A stretch of DNA of 64,000 bases from Panorpa germanica. Lineage: Eukaryota; Arthropoda; Insecta; Mecoptera; Panorpidae. The stretch covers positions 992,001-1,056,000 of the forward strand of contig OY783205.1 in the NCBI GenBank assembly GCA_963678705.1, written 5' to 3'. How positions within the stretch are numbered: the stretch's first letter is position 1; each line of letters starts with the position of its first letter. Positions 34,285 through 44,687 of this stretch are shown here, piece by piece. The notes beneath the pieces are model-generated. The model made no database searches and was not told where the DNA came from. It worked only from the letters and a program-made list of their open reading frames with translations. The translations under genes and the position numbers were made by a program.

Positions 34285-35024
34285 TAGGGCTTCACACGAG
34301 CACGAGACTTTTTTCGTCTCGTCTCGTAAAAGAGATACGAGACGAAATGAGACATTCTGAAAACTACCGAGACTACTCACGGCGAGACCCGAGAGTCTAC
34401 AACCTGGTCTCGTTAACATTATTTTAAAAAAAATTCCGAGAAAAATAAAGTTACAAGAAACATAAACGTTCAACCTTTTTTTATTACTAAAAAGGTTTGG
34501 TCGTAAATTCAAGAAATATAAAATCTGGTAAAAATACAAACATCTGTTAAATATTTTATTTTATAATTTTGTCTTTTACAACATTTTGTAACCGAACGGA
34601 AATGAATGTTTTAAGGGAAAATAAATGTGAATATAAGTTATTTACAATGCGATTGTTTGAAAACATTTTAGTTTTAGTTGCCGCAACACTGTCGTTGTGT
34701 GTAGGTGTTAGTAGTGTCAACTTGAAAAAAGGCCGAATTGAATTAGATGAAAGTGATGATGCTGTGTATAAAAAAATTTTAATTTTAAAAGTTTAAATTT
34801 CCTTTTAAATTAGATACAATTAATTGTGTGAAAAAAGCCATATGCTTATTGTGCAAAAAATTTAGAATAAAAAAAATAATTAGTCGAAATAGTATAATGT
34901 TAGGACTATCTTAGGAGTAAGTTCTCACAATAACCGACTACCGCGACTAAAAAGATACCATTTTTTTTCTAGATAGTCTAGATTTTTGAAACTCTCGCTT
35001 TATCTCGTCTCTTTTGAAGCCCTA
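34285..35024. mobile_element. hAT-like non-autonomous element, 740 bp
   Basis: It begins TAGGGCTTC and ends GAAGCCCTA. Near the ends lie repeated CGTCTCGT / ACGAGACG strings, including an inverted pair at about 34314-34344. Short TIRs with clustered subterminal motifs are typical of hAT elements. The flanking 8-mers do not match, so the target duplication is not confirmed. The 75-codon frame at 34569-34796 inside it has a signal-like hydrophobic run but no recognised match. Confidence 0.45.
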
Positions 35025-36133
35025 GTGCTATTATTTTTCGCAGTTCAGAATTAGTCTAATAAAGAGACAGGTTTATAGAAGTTAAGACATGGTTCACAAG
35101 CCCATTTACCACAACTTATGCAATTATTCCGCACACAAGAACTTCTGCCTCTGAGGTTTACATTAATGTAAAATATATGGTATCTCAATTATTTGTTTTA
35201 TCAAATTTTTAACTGATTACAAACTGTGGTCTTATTATTCTTAAAAATATAAAATATGACCACTAAAGTATGTTTATAGTTATATATATTTCGGGTTAAT
35301 TTAACATAAAACCATAGATAGAAAATGAAGCTTAGAATTAGCTTGTTGCAAACTTGTAATATAGTCTTCTACCTGGAGTTTACCTTTCACTTAACATTCT
35401 TTACGTTAATATAATGTAAGTTTACATAACAAAAGTTATCCATCGACGTAAAGTACGTTTTCTGACATTAATAAAGCTATTTATGCAAGAATATATAATG
35501 TTATATATTAAGTTAATATATTAGTAAAAGTTTTTATATCTATTGCATTGACAGTGTCACAGATTTATGCAAAACTTAAGTAAATAATAATATTGATTTA
35601 ATACTTAAGAAGTTAGGTTTAGGAAAGCTCATGTTGAGAAACCAACTGTTACATATAAGGCTCGGTTCACACGGCATTTTACTGCACGTTTTTTTGTAGT
35701 ATAAATATAATCGAATATTAGTGACATATACATTCTATATAGCATCACTCATACGACGTTTGCTGCAAAAAAAACAAACACATATATACAATGTATGCGC
35801 CATTCCATTCGATAATATTTATACTGAAAAAAAACGTGCAGTATATTGACGTGTGAACTCAGTTTTAACCTCAAATATTCCGAATATAAATTGCAGAGTA
35901 GTGAAACCAAATCAAAGCGAATGCCTTAAACCTATGTCATATATTATAGTTAGTCATAAACAAGACATAAGCAAGGCACGGCGCCCTTAAAAATACAAGC
36001 AAATATATTCCCAAGAATGTATTCAATAATAAAATAAAAGCAGCATATAAATTAATATAACAATATAAAGTAAATGATGATATATAACAATTAAAATTTC
36101 AACAAAATACGGCAACATATAATTCGCTGTTCA
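35025..36133. other. Spacer and galectin gene 4 3' flank
   Basis: A TIR-family end (GGTTCACAAGCCCATT, near 35090) is seen. About 35985-36130 matches the 3' flanks of galectin genes 2 and 3. A string near 35660-35850 (ACGTTTTTTTGTAGTATAAATATAATCGAA and, reversed, TTCGATAATATTTATACTG..ACGTGCAG) forms a ~180-bp element with inverted ends. No gene is seen. Confidence 0.45.
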
Positions 36134-39100
36134 TCACAATTCCGACTTCGATTTTGGACTTAGAACACCAATCTTCTTGAATTCTCCTTGTCCATTGATC
36201 ATAAGATGGGTAACTCTCTCCAGCGGCATACGGTATTTGTAAGCCGTGAAAAATTTCCCGTCGATGTATATCTGTAAGAAAACAAAGATTACGAATATAT
36301 TTTTATCAATTTGCAATATTATAGGAGTTATTAACAGATAAAATTTTACGTAAATTATGAAATATCTTGAAATTTAGAGGATCGATAAGAACAAATTAAA
36401 GACAATGGGCTTGTTGATAAATATTGATAAAGTGGGTTACTAGAGCCTCAAATGTTCAATTATTTTTTACTAACTTCTTATATGTTAAGAGATATTAACA
36501 ATTAAAAAAGTCATTTTGTCTCTTTAATTATTAAAGGGATTCAACGTTGTACACATTCCAAGTGCATGTGACATCACAAGCCTTGTGTAAGGTTACCAAC
36601 CTTACAACTCATAAATCTCTGCTATATGTATTTATATATCAAATATTATTTACAGCTATTTCAAGGAACAATCATATTTCAATATCATGTCTGCCTTAGC
36701 AGGGTTAAATAAAATAAAAACTTATTATTCTTAGATTTGACTTGATTATTTGACTACCAACAGCTACAGAACATTATCACACCACTGACCTACTCAACAA
36801 ATAACTGACGTTAAAATGCATTTCACGTCATACAAATATGGCCTAAAATAAATAAATGTAGTTGCTTATTGTTCCATGTAGCATGCTATCAAATTGTGAA
36901 CGTAGACACTTGGCTCAGTTCCATCAGTTGAACCATTTGAAACATGGTTGACATAAAGGTTGTACTAATGTTTGACAGGAGGCTGTGATTGCTTTTAAGA
37001 CATAGGCACATATAAATATGTAGAGGAACTACCTTCACGTCTTATTTCACAATTTACTTTTTTCATTCAAATTACTTTAAATTTGTGATTTACTGAAAAG
37101 TGACATTTTTACCTCAAAAGACGTATCTTGACATAAAATAATGATTTCAAACCATTTGTTTAGCTCAAATGGAAATCCTCCAGTAGTTTCTTCTGGTCCC
37201 CATCCCTGAGTACATTCACCAATGCAAATATCAGTTTCCCACACAACCCACGTGTTGCGAACCACGTGACCGCTACCTACACGTGGAACAAGGTGCAGCG
37301 GGATATTTGCAGTGATTGGGTTTTCACAGCCTTGTTCGTTATCTACTAAATTTATATTTAACCTGAAATTAAACGAACCTGATTAATTAAGGGTTTTGTT
37401 ATAAGATTTTCAAAGAGTTAGACGCAGGATTACGTGTATTTAAGGTTTATCTTACATATTAAAAGTTACTTGTTACACAAACAATGTTTTATGACCTGTT
37501 ATTCTGCGTTTTTGCGTATTTACATATTCATAGATCCTTTTAAGAAAACCTTTTTCGGGATAGAAAACTTTTTAGATTAAATATTATTATGCTTTTCATA
37601 ATAATCTATATCTCGTGTTAAACGGGCATCGGGTGCCATCGTCTAAGTGATAATTTCATTGGGTTAGATAAACATGTGTTCAGGAATGAGAGAATTATGA
37701 AGATAAAGTTATGTCGAAGAATGTTTCAAAGGAAGTCTTCAATATCTTAGTGGGCCTCATTTATGACCCATTTATTTGATTTAGTCCTTAAAAGTTAAAT
37801 GTCAAATCATTTGCTTCAGGTCACTAAAATTATGTGCCGTTTTTTCAATTCTTAATTGAACTTTAGTTATGGTGTATTTGAAGATTAAATAAAACAAATG
37901 TATGATAGTTAGCATACATTATCCAAAGATAAACGTAACCGAGATTTTTTGCTTGGTTAAGCTACAGTTATGTTTGAGTGGAAAATAACAATCAAGGTAA
38001 GAAACTAAAGTCATTGTTTGAGATAATCGGTCATAAAAAGTATTTAGATTTTTGATGTAAAATTGACTACTGAAGGAGGGTAAAGAATAGGCAAAGACAG
38101 TTAAGAAAGAAGTCACAGAAATTGCACGGTAAACAATTTGGAGAAATGTCACGCTATGTAAAGTAACTTATTCACTTCAACTGTAGCGAGCTTCAAGTTT
38201 TTCGTCGTTGGGATTTTGTCAGGTGAAGCAACACCATGTGATGTTTACCCACATGTGTGTATAAAAGTGATGTTTTTTAAGAACGATTGTGAGAAATTGA
38301 AGTCTTTCATGACAAAATTTAGATTTTAATACATATGAACTCCAAATTGTTTACTGGGAAATGTTAATCTTCTGACTACTACCATGAAGCTGTTCACGTT
38401 TGTTACTTACAATGTAGTGTCCAAGCACAACTGTGTTACGAAAGTGGAAATATTCCATTTAGAGAGAAAAAGGTACAGACGAACTGTGTTCTAGAAAGTC
38501 GTAACATAACAAAAATGAAAAAAGTTCGTAGAAAATGGAGAATTCTTGAAGTGACAGCGCTGTATGTATTAGAAATATAAAGAAGTGCTATTAACAAAAA
38601 TCGTAGGAAATTTTGTTCTTTATAAAGTTAACTATATTTATCGTAAAACCCACTAAGAAGAAGATCCGTTTTTAGCTGCCATTTTACTAAGATGTCACCC
38701 GAGTTTGATAACTTGGAACTTTCATTAAAATCCATCTTTAATGTGACAAGTTTCATGGTGGTAGAGAGAAGTCAACAATTGTACCCCTCTATTTTAAGTG
38801 TTTAATACGAGTATGTGGGAATATAAAGTTTGCAACACTTTTAATTTTACCAAGTTTCAGGGACAGCATTTCCAGTTATTCGACCGTGTAAAAGCATTCT
38901 CTTGTATCCATCCCCTGTCTTTGTGAGGGGTTCCTCCAGTTTCACACATATGGGGGTTTGCTGTATAAATTGTCCCTAGAGCCAAAGAAGAAATGGCTAT
39001 TAGTATTTGTACAGTAAAATTATCGTTATTGTAACTGAATTGGGTTGAACAAATAAGCAAAGTATACTCGTACTGGTATACATAGCACTCAATTTATATA

Positions 39101-42100
39101 TTCCGAGTATTAAATGTTATGTTTTATTATTCACCGAAGTTTAATATAAATATGAAATTGAGAACTGGTTGAACCTTTGTAAATTTGTTCTACGATAGTC
39201 AATAATTAATAAAAAAAATAAATAAGGGTAGGTTTCAGAAACTTTATGGAAGTAATTAGTTTAAAAAAATGGAAACTTTACGTACAAGTATATGGGAATT
39301 CATTAACTTGTGCATGTGATTGAAAATTTCATTGTAAGTATGTAATAGAGAAAATTATTATTTCAATTGAATATGGTTCAGAAAATATCAAGCTTTTGAT
39401 TAAAATAATACAAATAGTATGTTTCCGAAGAAATAACAAATATAATTGACATTTTTATAAAAAATAGAATCACAATCATCTGCCACTGCCTCTGTTTAAA
39501 AATTCGAAAGTCATTAGGTCTAAGTTTTCAGGTTATATCACAAACCACATATTAAATAGACGATTCACTGTAAACATATATTTTTCTAAGCATTCTATCT
39601 CATTCTATTAGTAGTTAAGCATTGCGTGAGTGACCTCTTTATTTGAATATTTAAATTTTAGATTAGTTTGTTTACATTAACCTACAAATATATTAATTTA
39701 CTTGTTTAATGATTTATGATCTGTGCTGTCATTTAATTCAAATATATTTTTATAAATATAATATTGACGTGTTTACTTTATTCTGCATTTTGTTATTCTG
39801 ATTAAGCATGAGGATATTTTGCATAATTAATTGATTAGTAAACAGGGTAAGTGTTTTTCATATTATTTTGATTATAGAAATGCATAATTTTATAAACCGT
39901 GGCTGAACATGTGAACAACATGGCATGTCTTCTACTAGTAGCAAGGATTATAAATGTGCTAAGAAATTGTCTGATAAAGAAGTGGAATGATGAAATGAAA
40001 TGAAGCTTGCCATCAGGTCATATGGGAGGTTGCATACAAGACCAATATCAAACGATTTCGCTAATACTTTTAACACCTTAATTAACATCAACAAAATTTC
40101 TTCAAAGTATTTATAGAATGAATACAAATTATGAAGAAGATGACTTCGTAGGCTTTGTCAGCAGTATGAAAAACCTAATCAAGTAGGGCGAATTATATTG
40201 TACTGCAGAAATAGGTCAATGCCATTTAGAAATGGGTTTCGTTTATTCTGCCTTAAATATTAAAGAGTCTGCCAATGAAATAATTTAAGTATGCCAATAT
40301 CAAATGGCAAACTTTGTGAACGAAAATGTCTTCGTGTTGTTGGGAATTGTTGCCAATACCTAAACACCCTTACAGGTAATTGTCCAGTTGAAATACACAA
40401 ACTTATTGTAGAAAGATAATTAAATGGACAACAAAACTTGCAATACCCCAATAATACAAAATATTGTAATTGAAATGCTACCAAAATCATCCACCAGGTT
40501 GCAGATATTTTTGATGCAGAACAATACGTTGATTTTGCCATTTGTGTACGTAGAGTTCATAGCAGTGATATAAAAGAAAACTTAATAAACATTGCCATAG
40601 ATCCAGGAACACTACCACCATCAGCGCAGGATTCCGTTAAACGTGCAGCTACACGAAAACCAAAAATAATATGCAGACACCCATGACTCGTCGATAGACT
40701 CGATAAAAGTTAAATAAGATGAGTAATTCAAGATTACAGTTTAAATAAACAATTTTTTTTTTGATAAATAAATATAATTTATAAACCATCTATCTTTTCT
40801 TAATTGAACTAATTAAAATTACGCTTTTTCTTTTTATAAATAAATAGTGCTTAGTGTCTTGCATACCTACTAGGTGCAAGCTGTAATCCCCTGCAACTCT
40901 CAATGGAATTCCCCTCACCTACACAATACTAGGGAGTGAACTTTGTTCTAAGTTATGCATCTATTTTTGTGTAATTTGTGGGTTACATACAAAGTACATC
41001 AAGGATCTTTTACTACTATTGGTATATTAATTCAAGGATATTCACAAGGAGCAGTGGCACTCGATCTACAGAAAGATCCTGTCATGTAAACTGACATGTT
41101 TATAGCATGTGTACAATGAAAAAATAGTTGTAGTGTCTAGGTTGCATGAGGAAAGTCGAAATTGATCAAAACTAAGAGATGTCACATTCTCAATTAATGA
41201 TTGTAAGTTTTTTAAAACAATCGTAAGAAAATTACCATTCTTGAGAAAATCATAAAACATCCATTTCAATATAAGTCGGTGTCGATGTAGGGTTCGTTTG
41301 TTAAAAATGTAAAATGTAACAGCTGATATCAAAAATTTAGTACCGCAAGGAGTATTGAAATATTTTCTACATATAAAAGTCATTAATAAGTACATTTATT
41401 TAAATTTTCAAGATGATCGTAAGAAAAAAGTTTTTCTAATAACTTAAATTAACTTAATAATAACTTACAATAACTTAAAACATCTGTCTCACTTTATGAA
41501 CCCACGTTATGACGAAATTAATGGATGGCTTCTAAATTGTAAAGTGCTGAATCTCATAAAAAAATTAGACTTAGTTCGAATTGCAGCATCCGTTGAGTAA
41601 TTAGGAAATATACAGTGAGATTGAATTTGACTCGTAAAATATTTTTGTAAATACGTGCTAAAACTATTATATCTACATCAAATTTGAATTTTTACTGCAT
41701 GTTTTAACTCTGCGTATGACGTCACAGAAGAAATAAGTAATCGAGATTACTTTTCCTTTTTCACCACAATCATAATATAAAACTTGATGGGATACATGAC
41801 CTAGCTGTACGTAGTAAATGACATATCACACATACACTTGTATGTATCTCTTTCGTATAAAGCAGATGACAAATCCTCGGATATGACATCACATGCGAGA
41901 GTTCTAACTATAAAAATAATTGGGCGTTTGAGGTCTTGATAGCCGAAACAACATTATCAAATATATTGTCCAGCTATATAGAAATGTAGTCAGGGTTCAC
42001 AAGCCTAATAATAATTGTAGCACAAAAATATAAAAGATGAATAAAACAAAAAATAGCTTGTTGTTATCAATAATCAACCAGACTGTCCAATGTCCATCCA

Positions 42101-42202
42101 TCGGATGAAAATTTAAAGAAACAAAAGTAGGATTAAGTAAGTAGTAAAATGCCTCACCAAAGTTAGGGTCACCAAAGACAAAAACACGATTAGTTTCTCC
42201 AT
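36134..42202 (-). CDS. Secreted-type galectin gene 4 (subfamily A)
   Basis: The exons are 42202-42158, 38975-38851, 37362-37113 and 36271-36134; phases agree and give 185 aa. Exon 1 is the shared MEKLIVFLSLVTLTL. Exon 2 gives PICVKLEEPL and GYKRMLLHGR and ends PETW, as in gene 1. Exon 3 gives PLHLVPRV, VVRNTWVVWETDICIGEC, GWGPEETTGGFPF and FEIIILC. Exon 4 gives YIDGKFFTAYKYRMPLERV and ends KSEL. The His, Arg, Asn, Trp and Glu of the sugar site are kept; the HxN asparagine is V and the WGxExR arginine is T. Intron 1 (3.2 kb) holds one arm of an inverted duplication. It is the founder or the youngest of the array; order cannot tell. Secretion is predicted. Confidence 0.82.
36405..36850. mobile_element. 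TIR element, reversed partial copy
   Basis: It begins ATGGGCTTGTTGATAAAT and continues through TAACCTTACACAAGG-type and TTGACTTGATTATT strings that match 13640-14112 in reverse. The far end is missing. It is in intron 3 of galectin gene 4. Confidence 0.6.
39530..40200 (+). repeat. Left arm of imperfect inverted duplication
   Basis: TATCACAAACCACATATTAAATAGACGATTCACTG, quoted here in part by position 39535-39570, and later ACCTACAAATATATTAATTTA recur reversed at 43380-43800. Both arms end in a segment that can be read as EEDD-VGFVSSM--LIK. The left arm has ~230 bp extra (39855-40095), possibly an intron or insertion. The function of the coding-like piece is not recognised. Confidence 0.55.
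40200..41700. other. Intron 1 of galectin gene 4, unassigned part
   Basis: About 40490-40690 can be read as VADIFDAEQYVDFAICVRR and NIAIDPGTLPPSAQDSVKR on the plus strand, a broken coding-like remnant of unknown family. Nothing else is recognised. Confidence 0.35.
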
Positions 42203-42410
42203 GTTGGTTTGAGCACTGTGATACCTACGAGGACACTGAATGGTTTACTTCTGGTACAATGCTATTTCAAATTATTTCATTGTTCACAATAGTCCTTCAC
42301 TATTAACAGCAGCATTGTGTCAGCCTCAGCAGTACTTTGTTATTGTTTTAATCAGCTAGCATCTGTTGAAATGCAGAATTTAATTTCTTAAGAAACTGTA
42401 CAAAACAATA
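42203..42410 (-). promoter_or_regulatory. Conserved upstream block of galectin gene 4
   Basis: It matches the other three blocks, with CATTCAGTGTCC before the ATG. The forkhead-like core is altered here (TTGTGAACAATG). Similarity fades near 42410. Confidence 0.5.
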
Positions 42411-43379
42411 AACACTTCTAGTTGGATGCGATATCAACGTTTGTTGGGTGTTTCACAATTCACTATTTATTAACTTTTTTAATTGGATTGTGATCTCATT
42501 TTTAGGGGTGTTACGTTTTTTGTTAAGATATTGATTAATAAACGTATATTAGCGTTTTTATTTTATACAATTTCCAAAAATTAATGAATATATCTACTTA
42601 AAGTATGAATGTTGTTTTTCTGTGTAATATTCTGGTTGTTAACCTAGTAGATGACGACACATGTTCCTTGGAATATAATAAGTAATGTAATTTATTATTC
42701 ATATTATTCCGAGGACGCCAAAACTCTTATTATTCTTCTCTTATTATTTTCAGATGAGATGCATGGAACCGTTTTCGAGCCACTATACGAATCGCGTAAA
42801 AATATAAACATATAAACAAATAAACATATCAACTTTCACTTGGAACATTATAATATAGGATTAATATTCTTTTAAGATATAATAAATATTAAATATGTAA
42901 AGAAATTATATTTCTTTAGTTGGTACAAAGCTCGTCTGTCGGTAACAGTAACATATACTGATGAGAGCGGACACAGCGGAGAGATTTTCACGTTTCTAAA
43001 TGTGCTATTTTTTGATGATAAAGATTTTGTAATTTAAAAATTTACTGTTTAAACAGAAATATTTTGAAAAATTTACTCAACTTAACTCTTTGTGAGGAAA
43101 ACTGGGTTACTGAAGATGACGTAAGAAATGGATATTATCTTAGCATAAAATTTTAAGAATCTGACGACAAATTAATGACAACAGATTAATGATGACGTCA
43201 GCGTACTAGGCTACACCCCTAATTGATTCTGTTGCAATTCCTGTTCTTTTCATAATGCAAACAAAGCCCGTTTTTCCAAATTCAAATGAATGATAAATAT
43301 TACAACCAGATATTTTTATTTTATTTAAATAACACACAATGAATTATTAAATATTGACTTATTTTTAGAGTACATTATT
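42411..43379. other. Spacer between galectin and GT31 blocks
   Basis: It holds a fragment of the AT-rich repeat (42750-42870) and a TIR-family end near 42480. No gene is recognised. Confidence 0.4.
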
Positions 43380-43800
43380 CTTTGCCATACTTGATTAGCT
43401 TTTCCATACTGCTAACAAAACCTACGCAGTCATCTTCTTCACAATTTGTATTTATTCTATAAATACTTTCCACCCTGTCCACCCTGTTTACTCATAAATT
43501 CATTTTGCAAAATATCCTCATACTTGGCCAAAATGCACAATAAAGTAAAACATATCAATATTGTTGAATTAAATGGCAGAACAGATCATATAACAGTAAA
43601 CAAATAAATTAATATATTTGTAGGTTAGAGTAAACAAATCTAATGGCAAAAAATCAAGTTTTCAAACAAAAAGAGCGTTCACAATGCTAATAGATTGCTT
43701 TCCCCTTACCCTTGGTAATGGGTTCATACCGCTCAAAATGAATAAAACAAAGATAATTTCTTCACAGTGAATCATCTATTTATTATGTGGTTTGTGATAA
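43380..43800 (-). repeat. Right arm of imperfect inverted duplication
   Basis: Read on the minus strand it follows the left arm at 39530-40200 without that copy's ~230-bp extra segment, and ends EEDDCVGFVSSMEKLIKYGKE then a stop. The two arms are ~3.2 kb apart and clearly diverged. Confidence 0.55.
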
Positions 43801-43890
43801 GAACACACATTTTCGTAGATAGATATTTTGAATAACATACTATTTTCAGGTTCAATGTTAGGTACGTTCGCACATACCTGTATGCTATCT
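43776..43890 (-). pseudogene. Reversed remnant of a GT31 last exon
   Basis: On the minus strand an acceptor-like catacag is followed by text reading NIEPENSMLF and ENVCSY. It aligns with NIEPQNSPLF and EVCSY of the last exon of the complete GT31 gene (50108-50346). The spacing to the acceptor differs by 2 nt, so the family's splice phase would not be kept. The frame then ends HKPHNK and stop, without the long tail. No other exon lies on this strand nearby. It is best read as a broken duplicate in opposite orientation to the working genes. Confidence 0.55.
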
Positions 43891-43939
43891 GTTTCCAACT
43901 TAAGCAAGCAGCACTGAGCAGCACTAGCAGCACTATCGC

Positions 43940-44270
43940 TATGACCAACGGCCGCCATTTAATTTTTTGAAATCGATATATTACCGCTCATCGAAAATTT
44001 TTGTTTTTCATTGTTTTAAAGCGAAATTTAATTAAATAAAATTTTATATTCTAAATTATATATTAAATTTTTTATATTTTTTGTAGGTCTACCAGCATTT
44101 AATAAGAATTTCAAATAGATAGTTTCCAATCTAAGATCAAGTTTATTTCAAAGGGTTTTGCAGCAATCAGACACGTCTGCTATTGATGGAGTTAAATCAA
44201 CTGGTATAGTTCAATATGTAGATCTTTTAGAAGTAATCTGTCAATGATTCCACTTAAGGAAAGTTGATAA
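43940..44270 (+). promoter_or_regulatory. Conserved upstream block of GT31 gene 1
   Basis: The string CTGCTATTGATGGAGTTAAATCAACTGGTATAGTTCAA, at about 44178-44215, and its surroundings recur upstream of GT31 gene 2 (56740-57060). They recur alone at 51100-51370. It lies ~0.45 kb from the ATG. It may be a promoter or a non-coding first exon; a conserved frame is not maintained in all three copies. Confidence 0.45.
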
Positions 44271-44687
44271 TTGTATTCAAAATAATTAAACTAAAATTAA
44301 AATTTTCAAATTTCATTAATAATAATAATAATAATAATAATAGGAAATAAAACTAATTACTTAAATTAAATAAAACATATGCAGAAAACGATTCCACATA
44401 TTGTGCCCTATGCTAAGCTAAGCTTCCAAATAAAAATAAAAGTAAAACTTTAACTTATGAATATGGGAATGATACTTTCATCCTAAATCCTAATCATCTA
44501 AGAAATAATCAGAATCGGAACTTAAGAGCCTTACTTGCACATGTGTCATACTTGCATAAAAGTCATGTGACGTCATAGTTCAAAGATGAAGTATTATCAC
44601 CGCTGAAAATAACATCTTAAATAAGCGCTTTAAAAGGGTTTAAGTGAAGTTTTTTTAAATTTTATTTTACTCAATTTTAAGGTTAAA

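Noticed and set aside
44320-44342. AAT microsatellite run
   Set aside because: Ordinary short tandem repeat of no special interest.
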